Positions 34,401 to 47,539 of a stretch of 64,000 bases of DNA are shown here, in pieces. Both the position numbers and the translations under genes were made by a program. Positions within the stretch are counted from its first letter, which is position 1, and each line of letters opens with the position of its first letter. The DNA is from Limonium bicolor. Lineage: Eukaryota > Streptophyta > Magnoliopsida > Caryophyllales > Plumbaginaceae. The stretch is taken from NCBI GenBank assembly GCA_023374045.1, contig CM041777.1, forward strand, positions 464,223,827 through 464,287,826. The letters are read 5' to 3'. Below the pieces are notes generated by a model. That model made no database searches and was not told the DNA's origin. It saw nothing but the letters and a program-made list of their open reading frames with translations.

Positions 34401-35915
34401 CCAGCACATATTATATCAATCCAAAATTCACCAAACACAATATAATGCATAAACCTTAAATGCATGGCTCCTAGGCCCTTAATTCAAACAACAAATCTCA
34501 AACTCCTCATCTCACTAATCCAAGCACATTTCCATCTAATATTGGGTTCATTCATTCATTTACCCATTCCCAATATTCTAAAACAATTAAATAAGTACCA
34601 AGGTAATTTAATTACCTTGATCTCCCAAGTTCCTCTTTCCATTTCTCCTCTTCTCCTCCTCTTGTCATTTTCGGTCAAGTGGGCAATGGAGTTACCAAAC
34701 TCCATCCCAACATTCAAAGGACACAAAATAGCCATAATTAAAATCCTAAACAATTGGAATAATGCTAATTGAATGAAATGTTTAAAACACAAATTTCAGT
34801 GTTTTTACCTTTGGAGTTTCATGAGGGGTTTTCACCCACGAATCAAAGGATGGTTCCACCACCATTGGAGGGTTGAAATGAAGCTCCAAAACAAGAAGAA
34901 AAACAAGGTATGTAAGAGCCAAAATCGGCTAAGGCATGAAAATGGGGAAAATGAGTTTTTCTCTTGAAACTTTTTACCTTGTTTGAAAGAGGAGACTCCA
35001 AGCTACAAGATGATGCTATTTTCTCTTCAAATGGGATATACCCATGGAGATGAAGTTCTTCATTTTCGAATTTTGAAAAGAGGGAATAGAAGAGCTTGAT
35101 GAGAGGAGTTCAAATATGTAATTATTTTTGGATTTGGAGCTTGGATGTAGCTTGTACAAGGAAGAGAAGTGGAGGGTTTGGAGAGGCTGCACAAATCGCC
35201 ATGGATGGGTAGAAGAAGAGAGGATTCGGCAGAGGAAGAAGAAAGAGAGGGAGCCAGTACGTGAGGGAGGAGGAAATGAGGGGAGAGAGAGAAAAAAAAA
35301 GTTACTTTATGTAACTTTTTCCTTTTCTTTTCTTTCTAGCTTATTAAAGTGTGTGTGTGTGTGAGGGGCTGTTTACTTATTAAAAACCGGCCCCATTAAT
35401 CTGTACCAGCTGGAGCGTTTTTTGTCTTTTACAGAAAACGCTCGTTAATTTACCCGGTTTAGCACTATTCACTAACCGGCCCGTCTTCCGGAATTTTCTC
35501 GTTTAATTAATTTTAATGGTTATTAAGCTTCCATTAATATTTAATTATAGTTATTTAATCAACTATAATTTTTACGGTTCCGTTTGACCACTTAAATTCA
35601 CGTTTTCGGGTTTCCTCAAAAAACGTGCTTTAGAGCTTTATTAGCGTTTTAATTCATTTTATGAATCCGTTTTCTTCAGGAATTGTTCCCATATATTAAT
35701 TAGGAATTATTAAGCCTTTTAAATCACTCAAAGCACTCTCGAGGTTGTATTCCTCCTATGATCATATAACGCTCAATTTAGCGTTTTCTGCTTTTTAAGC
35801 GTTTTTATTATTTCCTTTGGATTTATTCTTTTTACCAACATTCATTAGGCACTAATAGGCCCTCATTATCGTATTAGAGTAATTTAATCACCCTAATTAA
35901 GTCCGGGGTATTTCA
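31479..35915 (-). repeat. Element E 3' LTR
   Basis: 4437 bp, direct repeat of 40752-45200. The + strand starts TGTAACACCCCTATCGG and ends GGGGTATTTCA. It contains a CTCAA-rich low-complexity stretch (32264-32402), the hairpin cluster (33612-33779), a GT microsatellite near 35349 and a GCGTTTT word cluster near 35767-35802. One hairpin here lacks 12 bp present in the other LTR. Confidence 0.92.
33612..33779. repeat. Cluster of three GGTCCGGGTTT quasi-palindromes (E 3' LTR)
   Basis: 33612-33635 (GGTCCGGGTTT with AAACCCGGACC, nearly no loop), 33672-33706, and 33743-33779 (GGTCCGGGTTTGCG with TTTGCAAACCCGGACC). Confidence 0.87.
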
Positions 35916-35931
35916 ATCTACCCCCCTTAAA
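35916..35931 (-). other. Element E polypurine tract
   Basis: On the - strand it reads TTAAGGGGGGTAGAT, abutting the LTR start TGAAATACCCC. Confidence 0.85.
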
Positions 35932-36645
35932 GAACTTTGCCCACAAAGTTAGTGAGTCTAAGATTGTTAGTCACCAAGGTACTCAATACTAGGGTTATAC
36001 TCTCTCAACAACTGTCAGACTCCATTAACTGACTGATTACAAACCACATATCCACACAACATGTAAAGCATGCATAGCAACCAAAAATACATTTTTCCCA
36101 ATCTCTCAAGGGGGTCCATCCGCAGACAATTTGGCACTAAGTCCTCCCCCAAATCGAGTGATCCCTCAGGTACCGGTCACGTTTGAACACTTACGCTCTC
36201 TGGTTCACGGCCGTCATGACATTGAGCACTTACTCTTTCTGGCTCTACGGTCCTTTGGTTATGATCAAAATTCATTTGCACCTCTAGAGAATCCTCAGGC
36301 TCCAAAGTGGGTACTCTTCCCTGACCGGACTACTCATATCCGGCGGCCCTTGGACAAATACAAAAACACACACTACACACGTCCTACACGTCACTTAGTA
36401 CCCTTGCTCGTCCGTTGTAATGGTTTCAAAACTACACCGACTCACAACTAGTTTCACCTCCATGATTCAACCGGATACCCGTGCCTAGCCATGAAAGATC
36501 CACTAGCGCCCGAGGAAGTGGTTTCAAAACCAATTCTCATTCTCAAGTTTGAAGAAAATCATTTGCCAAAATCATTTTGGAAATTCATTTTGAAAACTTC
36601 AATGCAACTCCAAGTTCCAATTTATGTTAGTTTCACACCTATTAC

Positions 36646-36790
36646 TAGCGTGATTACTTGTGGCCACTTTTACGGAGCTTCAAGAGTCATTCAACCCCAA
36701 TGTGATCAGCATTGGTGTTGAACTATCCATCCACCCCACTTTGGTGTTCGGTTTCCCTTGATCGCTAGCAAACCAAGTTCCACCTCCCAC
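36646..36790 (-). other. Conserved non-coding block (E)
   Basis: Counterpart of 6094-6238 (B) and 48145-48290 (D), with TAGCGTGATTACTTGTGG, GGAGCTTCAAGAGTCAT, GTGATCAGCATTGG, GTTGAACTATCC and TTGATCGCTAGCA. Confidence 0.65.
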
Positions 36791-37408
36791 CTCAATTCAC
36801 CCAATCAAATAGTCAATCATTATTTAATTTTCTATCTTCACAGTCTTTCTAGTCATAATCATACAATCATACATTTACCAATTTCTAGAATCCATTTACT
36901 CATTTACTACTCGTCTCATCAATTGTTACTCAATCATATCTTCAACTATTATACCCAAGAATTTCGAAAGTTAGTTCTCAAATTAGTTCTTCTATCCTCA
37001 AATCATTTACAAGTTAAATCAATTCCTATTCTCAAGTTATTCACCAATACAACCAACTCAAATTACCTAGGGGACTCACTTCCCACCAGGTTCAACATCG
37101 GTTTCATACCGATTTATACTCCTCAAATCTCTCAACATACTCATCATTTTCCTCATACATACTCATTTCCCAAATTATTACCAATCGGGGTTCTCATTCC
37201 CCATGGAGTTTCTATACTCCCTTCACCTCAATTTCTCACAACCAATATTCCTTTCCACTTCAAATCTCACAAATACTCAAGTTTACACAATGAGTGGATA
37301 CAAATGTTTATGTAACATAGGTACCAGTCATTCAAACAAATTCTTTTGCGCTATGCGCATTGTAGTTTACGCCTTATCACGTAAAACGTACATTTCGCGA
37401 TTTTCGCT

Positions 37409-37444
37409 CTACCCCCCTTAAAAAGGGATTACGCCCACGTAATC
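37409..37444 (-). other. Central polypurine-like tract plus hairpin (E)
   Basis: On the - strand: GATTACG-TGGG-CGTAATC, then CCTTTTTAAGGGGGGTAG. Compared with B and D (GTTACGC-GG-GCGTAAC) the stem has an extra A-T pair on matching sides, so pairing is kept despite sequence change. Confidence 0.68.
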
Positions 37445-37929
37445 TACCATGTGTCAACATTGGACAAGGGTGTAAGGTATTCAGCCGTCATGGAGTGGTT
37501 CAACTTCCATGCGGTCTATTATACAATGTATTCTGGTCCAAGGGTCTTAACCATATTGTTGGTTAGTCCGTGCACCAAGAATTCTCATCGGAGTTGTTTA
37601 ACTCCTAACCGGGTTCAGTTCTAGCCTTAGAGGTTTCAAGGCATTGATGATTATCCATTCATTCACCAGGTGTATTAACCCTTTAGAATTTGGGCCCACT
37701 AGCTTCTGCTGCGCGACCCTGATAACTTAGGGTTTATTTGCCCTTCTCGTTATTCTAAATGTGTTATACATTATCCTTTTATCCCTTTTTATCTTGGAAT
37801 AAGGTTTATCCAACAAGCGTGGTATTCCTTTACCGTACGCGAACTCAATGAGTTTTAGGTTTTCTATTCAGCTATCTGGAATCAATGTACATACTATTGT
37901 GTACTTAAGTGATTATTCCCTTAATTTCT

Positions 37930-37944
37930 CCGACTTACTGTCGG
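37930..37944 (-). other. Conserved CCGAC/GTCGG hairpin (E)
   Basis: CCGAC-TTACT-GTCGG. One loop base differs from B. Confidence 0.55.
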
Positions 37945-38133
37945 TCGAGGATGAGCCACTACTTAGTTGTAGTGCTTCCTCTGTTGTCAGTGGTTACTGA
38001 ATTATGCCTTGTATTTTCTATGCTTCGGTCCTTATGACTTCGTATGTTTCCTTCTACCTTTTACCACAATTGTCATCTTCCCAACTTCCTAGCTATCCCA
38101 TTTGATCATTACTACACAAGTGCAATACCAAAA

Positions 38134-38152
38134 CACTCAGTCCTACAGAGTG
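38134..38152 (-). other. Conserved CACTC/GAGTG hairpin (E)
   Basis: CACTC-AGTCCTACA-GAGTG. The only loop change from B is A to C. Confidence 0.55.
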
Positions 38153-39819
38153 CAGAGGCGTAACCCCTGGGCAGTAATTCTCTCGTGAGATTGCAATAGG
38201 AGTGAATATTGTTTCCTTATTTCTCGGTCTGTCTACCATCTTTATTCGTCAACTCCATCTCATTGTATGACTTATTCACATGTATTGGTCGCTTGCTGCG
38301 CACCATGTTCGTATTTATTTACGACATTGGTTTCCCTGGCATCCGCCATTATCTTAGCTTCTGCTCATGTATCTCTACCATTAGACAATGGTTTGCCGTT
38401 TACTTGGCTGATTACAGAATATGTTATTCTCTATATCTCTAAGCTACTTGAGCGTTATTGATTTCCACCTTACCTTCCACATACGGTATCTCTTCTTATT
38501 CAGTTCCAACAGTTGCTATAATAGCTTATTTCCACGTTGCTTGGCAATACTTGTATGCTCAAGCTTCACTATTTTGGTGGTTCTGAAAGGGATATATTTT
38601 CAGTCACTTTTTGAAGGTATCCTTTTCTTTGGATCTGTATGTTCACCGCTCTCGCGGTCTCACATTAACGAGGGTTGTCCCTGCTCGTTGGTTATTAAAC
38701 AATCTCACTGGTTCCTTTTTTTTATAATTGTTCCCATGGTTCACAACCGGTTTTGCAACCGTTGAATTTATGTATTGTAATAGGTTCCCGGCTCACTGGC
38801 CACGTTGCCTAGAGCTTTGCTCATCATAGGCTGATCACAGATATTGTTTCTCCGTATCCCATAAAATGGCTTGGAGGTATTATAGGGCCCCTTGATAGGA
38901 TTAGTGCATCATGCTTCAGTCTATTGGTAGCCCTTTAAGTGTCTAGGTATCGATTGGTACCTTAGATGATCACTCTGGGTATTTTATCCCGTTCATCGAA
39001 TGTCGATGTGTTCTTATCAGGCACTTGTCTCATTGTTTTTAGACCGGGTATCCGTTCCGGCTGTTTCATGCTTTTGTTTCAAGTTCTTGAGACATATCCA
39101 ATGTCTTCAGTCCATTGCTAGTGCTTCTAGCACTTCTTAATCTTAATCATCCTCTTAGGATGAATTCCTTACTCCTTTAGCTTGTAAGCTTATCTGAGTT
39201 CCTTCGATTATTCGAGGTGTTCATTTGTTTCCGTTTGAATTTACTTATGGTCCGTAGAACGGAGCTGACTACTTCCCGTGTTTCGTACATACATGTATAC
39301 ATACGTGGGGTACCTTATTGGTACGTTACCACTTACCCGACTAACTCATAAAAGGGTCTGTCAGGCACGCAAGCTCCTTCGAAGTGCGGTCGTCCCACAT
39401 CCCGTAATTGGGTACACTCGTAATGCTCGTCGCACGCCTAGGTGAAGTATTCTATTGTCAACTCCTCTTGTATCATTCTATGATACTCACCGTTATTCTT
39501 CTGGTTTGGTTTTTAAAAATCTGAGGTTTAAAAGAAAAGTTTGTGGTTTTGAAAGAAAAATTTGGGTTTGAAATAAAATTCTTGGGTTTTGAAGAAAATC
39601 TTCACGGCGTTGCCATGTTTGAGGTCTTTGACCAAGCACAACTTCCTGCTGACTTGTATGTTCATTAACATAATGGTCAGACCGTTAGGCCTTCCCGAGG
39701 TTTTCTCCTTCAAGTCCTTATGACTAGTGATCCTATAATTTCTTTCTTCATCTTCATGGTGATACTTTAATAAGTACTTGTTAGTTGTTAAACGTCCTCC
39801 AACTTGTCTTGTTGTTGCT

Positions 39820-39839
39820 GCACTTGCCTTGGCAAGTGC
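39820..39839 (-). other. Conserved GCACTTGCC/GGCAAGTGC hairpin (E)
   Basis: Perfect nine-base-pair stem with loop TT. The stem is identical to B's and only the loop differs. Confidence 0.65.
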
Positions 39840-40718
39840 GCGGGTACGTCGGTTTTTAGGTTACCATATACCGGTTGCGGTATTGTTTTCATCCCCATAT
39901 GGTGTTTTTTATTGGATCTTCATTGATCCTCTGATCTTGGTGATCAATCTACTGAGTACCTCGCAGTGCTCTTGACAAGGTTATTGTTAATTCGGGTGCT
40001 TTCCCGATCCTTGAGGTGCTCCGTGTACCTTGCTTCGTTGCTCGTTCCCACGCCTTTACGGTGGTTACCGAGGTTTGATTAATCCTTAGGAACTACACCG
40101 TATTCCTTTTGGGTTATGTTTGATTTAAGTGTTGCTGCCTCTTGGCGTTGTAGGTTTGGAATTACTCATCCTTGACTAATTCCTTAGTCGGTTGTATGCT
40201 GTTGTTGACGGTATTGTCAACGTTTGCAGTCCGCAGACTCTCTTGTCTCGGGTTTTGTTACTTTGCTCTTCTGCTCATTGTGTAGCTATACTTCCCTTCT
40301 TGTTGGCTACACATGGTTCTCGCAACTGCGAAGCATGTCGCCCCATGGTGCCGCAAATTTCATTATCCTGTATTTAGGATCTTCAATCTATTGCCGTTCA
40401 GTACTGTTATTATCGTTAAAATGGGAACCGTCTTCGGGATTTCCAGTTCTTGGGATCTACCGTATGACTGGTTCTTCCTCTTTACAAAGTTTATTTACAA
40501 CTGCCAGATCGGGTTAACCCGAGTATGAGTGGTCTTTCCATCTCTCTGGCATTCTTCCCCAACTTTAAAACGGGGGTTGCGGAGGGCGGGATTGGTTATG
40601 TAGGTATCCAGATCACACTAGAGTTCCTAACTAGCGTACCTCACACGCTAACACTCAACCCTTAGCCCTAAGTCTCTAATTCCTAACTCGGTATTTTCCT
40701 AAACTCGGTATTCAGACC

Positions 40719-40746
40719 ATCAGAGCGATACTTCGCTCTGATACCA
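40719..40746 (-). other. Element E primer-binding site inside a perfect hairpin
   Basis: 40735-40746 reads TGGTATCAGAGC on the - strand (initiator tRNA-Met). ATCAGAGCGA-AGTA-TCGCTCTGAT at 40719-40742 is a perfect ten-base-pair foldback overlapping it, as in B. Confidence 0.87.
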
Positions 40747-40751
40747 CTTTT

Positions 40752-43700
40752 TGTAACACCCCTATCGGTAATCACACCATTATCCTCTGACCTGTCTCAT
40801 ATATCAACAGCAACGCAGCGGTAGTTCCAACTCAACCGGGGGTGAAACAATGCCGTTAGTCACCCACGTGACTAACTAGGCCAATCCAAACTCAATCACG
40901 ACAACAAATACAATATCGGTCTGATGGGTCTTATACCGAGTACACTATACAACCGATACTTCCTTTACTTAACAATTCTCAAGTCAATACAACCTTTAAC
41001 ACCACAATATACAATACAATAACCATTCAATACTATACCGAGTATCTACAATCCCCAAGTTTATCAATGACCCTTCGGTCTCACAAATCCACAATACATA
41101 AATACAATTCCCTTAACAACTACCCATTTCAATAACAACCCCGTCCTACTCTCGAACGGTGTCCGGCTTAGCTGTCAGACTCTTACAGTGTTCATATTCA
41201 CTTCGTGTACCTGCACACTAAAAACGTTCCCCCTAGGGGGTCAGCTTACGCTGAATATGACTTCCGCATACCCCGCGTACTAGCGAGGGTACGCCGACTA
41301 ATTGGTCGAGAGCATGCGGTTCATTTTAGCACAACAACATGCATACAACATACATTATATATGTACATTCACAATCAGGTTCGGCATTGAACACAAGCAC
41401 TTTCACACACATCAAGGGTTGGTTCAATATGTTCTTTAATTAGGCTTGAGGGTTTCTACCTCACCATGCCTTACTCAACTACTCATATACTACTACCACT
41501 CCCTTGGGTACTCTTACTCACAATCTCAACAAGGTCTACAACACTCAACTCAATTCCCCACTCAACTCAAATTCTCAAGTCCCACAAGTCACAACTCAAT
41601 TCTCAATACTCACATACCCGATTCCATACTCAATACTCAATACTCCAGTTCCCAAGTCAATACTCAATACTCAAGGTATACGTTAAGCCGATCTCACGAC
41701 CTCCGGGCAGGGTCATGCACAAGACCCACCACCGGGCTCAAATACAAATAGGGCTATACGGTTAGCTCCTCAAATACTCAAATGTCCGGTTCACTCCGGA
41801 CTACTCAAATTCCCACAACTCCTCTCTCGGAGTCAATTCACAATCTCAAGGATTAGCCTAGAAGTATCTCTCTCGATATAGCATCTAATGGCTTAGGGAA
41901 TCCCTCAATGTCTAGTATTCTAAGATTTAAGGTTTCAACCAACTTATTGAATACTCTCATGTTCGGGACATTCCTCATGTTAGTCGGTTCCTCTCATTGG
42001 GGTTTGACTATATTTCTAAGGGGTTTGGTGATCCCTTACCAATCATTACTTTACTCAAGGTTCGTATTTCGAACAACTTTCCAATCCTCTAGTAGAGGTT
42101 ATTTATATACTTCCACTAATATTTATCGTGTGGGTTTAGTCATTTCGGTTCTCTAACCGTTATCGGGAGGTTACTACTCCCGTATACCTTCTCACGTTCG
42201 AATGTGTTCGTAGGTTTATGTTACCGTGTATGGTTTCGATAGTTGTAGTGTGTTCCACCTTTTATTAGTTTGCACTTGACTCTTTCTACGAGTCTCTACT
42301 CACACAAGACTCAACTATGAGTCGCACTACCACACACAACCACATTCAAGCAATTCATTCACATTCCACATTTCATGAATTATACAAACTTCAGTTTAAT
42401 CAACAATCCAACCACAAGCAATGTCATACAAACACAAGGGAGTACACACAATCCGATTCATGCATTTATCTTGTTAGGTGATCACACAATCAAACAAGCA
42501 CACAATCGGGGTAACCAAGTTAGGATACAGAGCATGAGGAAATCATACCTTTCACCGAGGTTAACTTTACCGGTGGTTCTCGCGTTCCTCGGTTCACACT
42601 TGCTCCTCATGTCTTACTCTTGAACCACTAATTACATGTCGAATGGTTCAATTAATATTAAGGCATTACGGTATGTAAACTTATACTCCCGTACTTAACC
42701 CCGTTAACCCATTGTTCTTTAGTTTTGTTTATGTGCTCTTAAACTCAAAACTATCTCAATTACTTCTCCAACTTGTTTACACTTCTTAGGACCATTAAAG
42801 GTCACCAAACAACTCCTAAAACCAATACCATTCACTTCCCCATCATTAGACACCTTAAAAACACTTTCTGTTACAATTTTAACATGGTCCGGGTTTGTGT
42901 CCGGGTTTACAAACCCGGACCAATCACTGAAATACGATTCTGCCTTATTTTCTATGTGGTCCGGGTTTGTGTCCTGGTTTACAAACCCGGACCACCCCCT
43001 GGGAAGAGTTTCTGCCATGTTTTTGCTATGGTCCGGGTTTGCGTATCGATTTGCAAACCCGGACCACCCCTGGAACTGTCAAAATTTACAGTTTTGGGAC
43101 AGTTTTCAACCTCTAATTCACCCCTAATCATTTCCTAATCTTTCCACACATTTCCTACATGTTTAAACACCTTAAAACATGCTCTAAACCTCTTCAAGTC
43201 ATTGGTTTAATCCTCACCCAAATCCTAGCTCAATTTCATCAAATTCACATTCTCACATTTTGCATTTTGCACCATTATGCATTTCTAACTTCTTCTTGCT
43301 AGTTTTTACATCCTACCAACCTCACCAAATGCATCAATGACCATACCAATTCATTCCTAGGCAAGTACATTAACTAAACCCAAGCGCAACTCTTGTTTCC
43401 AAAGTCTTGCACACTAGCTCATTTTCTAGTTTTTCTAAAGCATTTCTATACCCCTTTGCTACAGATTTTTACACTCTTCCCCCTAGTTCTCTAAATACCA
43501 TTTCAAGGATATCAATCCACTCCTCTCAACACTACAAACACCTAGGTTATCCCATCTCTTTAAACCACCTTAAAACACTTACTTTCTACCGAAATTTCGC
43601 CATAGTTTCCCCATAAACCTAACATCTCCCAAACCATCAATTCACATCAATTTACATTCCTAATCTAGCCACACCCATAAGGGTCCTACCAGCACATATT

Positions 43701-45200
43701 ATATCAATCCAAAATTCACCAAACACAATATAATGCATAAACCTTAAATGCATGGCTCCTAGGCCCTTAATTCAAACATCAAATCTCAAACTCCTCATCT
43801 CACTAATCCAAGCACATTTCCATCTAATATTCAGTTCATTCATTCATTTACCCATTCCCAATATTCTAAAACAATAAATAAGTACCAAGGTAATTTAATT
43901 ACCTTGATCTCCCAAGTTCCTCTTTCCATTTCTCCTCTTCTCCCCCTCTTGTCATTTTCGGTCAAGTGGGCAATGGAGTTACCAAACTCCATCCCAACAT
44001 TCAAAGGACACAAAATAGCCATAATTAAAATCCTAAACAATTGGAATAATGCTAATTGAATGAAATGTTTAAAACACAAATTTTAGGGTTTTTACCTTTG
44101 GAGTTTCATGAGGGGTTTTCACCCACGAATCAAAAGGATGGTTCCACCACCATTGGAGGGTTGAAATGAAGCTCCAAAACAAGAAGAAAAACAAGGTATG
44201 TAAGAGCCAAAATCGGCTAAGGCATGAAAATGGGGAAAATGAGTTTTTCTCTTGAAACTTTTTACCTTGTTTGAAAGAGGAGACTCCAAGCTACAAGATG
44301 ATGCTATTTTCTCTTCAAATGGGATGTACCCATGGAGATGAAGTTCTTCATTTTCGAATTTTGAAAAGAGGGAATAGAAGAGCTTGATGAGAGGAGTTCA
44401 AATATGTAATTATTTTTGGATTTGGAGCTTGGATGTAGCTTGTACAAGGAAGAGAAGTGGAGGGTTTGGAGAGGCTGCACAAATCGCCATGGATGGGGTA
44501 GAAGAGAGGATTCGGCAGAGGAAGAAGAAAGAGAGGGAGCCAGTACGTGAGGGAGGAGGAAATGAGGGGAGAGAGAGAAAAAAAAGTTACTTTATGTAAC
44601 TTTTTCCTTTTCTTTTCTTTCTAGCTTATTAAAGTGTGTGTGTGTGAGGGGCTGTTTACTTATTAAAAACCGGCCCCATTAATCTGTACCAGCTGGAGCG
44701 TTTTTTGTCTTTTACAGAAAACGCTCGTTAATTTACCCGGTTTAGCACTATTCACTAACCGGGCCCGTCTTCCGGAATTTTCTCGTTTAATTAATTTTAA
44801 TGGTTATTAAGCTTCCATTAATATTTAATTATGTTATTTAATCAACTATAATTTTTACGGTTCCGTTTGACCACTTAAATTCACGTTTTCGGGTTTCCTC
44901 AAAAAACGTGCTTTAGAGCTTTATTAGCGTTTTAATTCATTTTATGAATCCGTTTTCTTCAGGAATTGTTCCCATATATTAATTAGGAATTATTAAGCCT
45001 TTTAAATCACTCAAATAGCACTCTCGAGGTTGTATTCCTCCTATGATCATATAACGCTCAATTTAGCGTTTTCCGCTTTTTAAGCGTTTTTATTATTTCC
45101 TTTGGATTTATTCTTTTTACCAACATTCATTAGGCACTAATAGGCCCTCATTATCGTATTAGAGTAATTTAATCACCCTAATTAAGTCCGGGGTATTTCA
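40752..45200 (-). repeat. Element E 5' LTR
   Basis: 4449 bp, near-identical partner of 31479-35915. In element sense it runs from TGAAATACCCC at 45200 to TGTTACA at 40752. The hairpin cluster is at 42886-43065 and the CTCAA-rich stretch at about 41537-41677. The promoter is unproven. A pyrimidine-rich stretch near 44510-44610 (purine-rich on the + strand) is a candidate leader. Confidence 0.92.
42886..43065. repeat. Cluster of three GGTCCGGGTTT quasi-palindromes (E 5' LTR)
   Basis: As at 33612-33779, but the first foldback carries the longer GGTCCGGGTTTGTGTCCGGG form. Confidence 0.87.
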
Positions 45201-45205
45201 CCCCC
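45201..45205. repeat. Target-site duplication of element E, right copy
   Basis: CCCCC following TATTTCA, matching 31474-31478. Confidence 0.8.
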
Positions 45206-46814
45206 AAATTTTAAAACCAAGCCAGAGAATCACGGTAAGTTATCTTAGGACGATATAAGAGGAGTTGGCGGCATAATACTTCGCCTAGGCGTGTGACCGA
45301 CACTACGGTGTGCTAAACGTGACATGGAACGACCGCACTCCGAAGGAGCTTGCGGGCCTGACAGACCAATTATGAGTTAGTTGGGTAAGTGGTAACGTAT
45401 CAATAAGATACTCCATGTATGTATACAAGTAGAGTACGGAACACGGGAAGTAGCCCACTCCACACTACGGACGAAAGAGCCAATTCAAACCAAGACAGCT
45501 GGACACCTCGAATGATCGAAGAACACAGAGAAGCTTACCAAGCTAAAGGAGTCAACAACCTAATAAGGTGACGGACCTATGGATTTAGCGTTAATAAGTG
45601 TGGGAAGCACAGAGTATTAAGTACAGACATTGGATATGTCTCAAGAAATACATAATAACTGGAGTGAATGCCAGTGTAAGCAATACGGCGAATGCCTAAA
45701 ATGAATATATCAATATTTGATGAATGGGATAGAATCCCCGTAGAATACCTCACCACAGAGGATAAAGACCTGACCAAGAAGGTATAAGAAGGTACCAATG
45801 ATCTACCCAATAACGGGAGACATTACAACCCAAAATGGGATAGTCAAGTATATAACCGCAAGGCGGAGTAAGGAACTGAATATACCCATGAATTCAGGCC
45901 AGAGGTGATGGCATAACTCAGTAACACCCAGGAGCAATCCGTGAAGGGTGCCAAAGTCAACAGTAGTTGAACGAAGTATCGTGTTGAGAACACAAGTGTT
46001 TAAGCGAACACTCAGGTAGAACCCCGAAGGGATTCCACTTAATAAGGGAACACCCCAAATTGCCAAAAGGCATAGATTAATATTAAGATACTTAACGGGT
46101 CTTCCATGTACGGAAGTGTGATGAGGCAACCATATCAAAAACCCCGTAATATCTCCAAACCATTTAATGGTATACAGAGAAGAAGAAACCTGTATACAGC
46201 CATTAAAAGCATGGCTCGAGACAAGTGGATTGTAAGCCGTAAAACTAACTACAATTCGTAGATCCAAATGTTACAAACCTATGCATAAAGGCATAACAAA
46301 ACAGTGGAGAATGAACCACTACCTTAGAGTGGGGATACCACTTGTTATTATGGAGCCTATGGAGCGGTAATTGCGTGAATCCTCTAGAGAAAGGCTACCA
46401 CCTAAGTACGTAATGTGAAACCGCTAGAGCGGTGTAGTGATACTTGAGCATGTGTTTATTGCCAAGGAGTAATTTGAACAGAGATTGTATGTAGAAAGGC
46501 TTTGACAGCAGTCGAAAGAAACCGAGAGGGTAATCGGTTGAGTAGTAAACACAGTATGTGTGCAACATGAATTGCAGAATAAACGATGCGCCATAAACGT
46601 AGAGAGTTAGAGTTGTATATCCAATGGAGCCATAGAATGAATGGCAGGATTATATGAGCGGAAGCCAAAGTAGTAGCGGATGCCTTATAAGCGAATGTTG
46701 TAATGTGTAGAGCATGATACGCAGTAACAGATAATGATATGAAGCTGATGTGGTAAAGGAGACATAATCATTCCTATCTCATGAGAGATTTACCGTCAAG
46801 GGTTTACGCTTCTA

Positions 46815-46833
46815 CACTCTGTATGACTGAGTG
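46815..46833 (+). other. Conserved CACTC/GAGTG hairpin (D)
   Basis: CACTC-TGTATGACT-GAGTG, the inverted counterpart of 7555-7573 with an identical stem and loop. Confidence 0.55.
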
Positions 46834-47114
46834 TTTTGGTATTGCACTTGAGCGGTAATGATCGAGTGGGAGAGCCAGGAATGGAAAAATGTCGATGAAG
46901 CCTGTTGAACGAGAATCTAGAGAAATAACCGCGCGGCCTTTGGCCAATGATGCACGAAGTATGTGGGCAGTAACCCACAGGTCCCAGGACCGATGGATGG
47001 TAAATGCAGAATAGTATGTATGAAGAATCCTTGTACAAACAAGTAAACAAACGTAATTCAGAAGCAACTATTAAACGAGGAAGCACTACATGTTAAGTAG
47101 CAGCTTGACCTCAA

Positions 47115-47129
47115 CCGACAATAAGTCGG
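47115..47129 (+). other. Conserved CCGAC/GTCGG hairpin (D)
   Basis: CCGAC-AATAA-GTCGG, preceded by CCTCAA, as in A. Confidence 0.55.
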
Positions 47130-47539
47130 GAAAAATATGTGAATAATCACGAAGGTATACAGAGTTATACAAAATAGATTTCCAGAGAGCTGGAGAGAAA
47201 ATCTATACCTCATCGAATTCGCATACGGTAAGAGGTACCTAGCGACGACTGACAAACCTTATTCCCAAGTTAAAAGGGATAGAAAGGGAGTGGATAATAC
47301 ATTGAGAATACCAAAAGGGCGAGTTAAGCTCTAGTTATCAGGTCACGCAGCAGAAGCTTGTGGACCGTAATTCAAAGGTTAAGTATACCTAGCAATTGTG
47401 AGTAGTTGGCTAATCCTAAACGCCTTGAAGCCGTAGGGGCTAGAACCGAACACGGTTATGAGTTAATTAACTGCATTGAAGTTAAAACACTTCATGATAC
47501 CAGAATTAGTGAACCAATGTTCAGTATAACATATGGTCT

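Larger units (their letters stand above)
35916..40751 (-). other. Element E internal domain, non-coding
   Basis: 4836 bp, no gag or pol. In element sense (-) the longest frame is about 61 codons (39528-39713). A 185-codon frame on the opposite strand (36758-37315) is low-complexity and truncated in B, so it is not called. Most of its length aligns with B's internal domain, including all the listed hairpins and both polypurine tracts, although the E and B LTRs have diverged strongly. Confidence 0.78.
31479..45200 (-). mobile_element. Element E: complete, youngest giant-LTR, LARD-like retrotransposon
   Basis: Complete element of 13,722 bp on the - strand, inserted in D's internal domain with duplication CCCCC. 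The LTRs (40752-45200 as 5', 31479-35915 as 3') are about 4.44 kb and nearly identical. By eye they differ by under two dozen substitutions plus small indels. In element sense the LTR begins TGAAATACCCCGG and ends GGTGTTACA, the canonical TG...CA. The primer site TGGTATCAGAGC and polypurine tract TTAAGGGGGGTAGAT are intact. The internal domain of 4.84 kb has no retrotransposon protein. All visible cis-signals are intact, so it could have been mobilised recently by a partner's proteins. Confidence 0.92.

Noticed and set aside
35128..35364. 78-codon Arg/Glu-rich frame in E's LTR as a small nuclear protein
   Set aside because: It is a translation of a purine-rich, microsatellite-bearing stretch, and the partner LTR has frame-changing differences.
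36758..37315. 185-codon open frame in E's internal domain
   Set aside because: It is antisense to the element and low in complexity (Ser, His, Ile, Leu). The B counterpart at 6164-6346 stops early.
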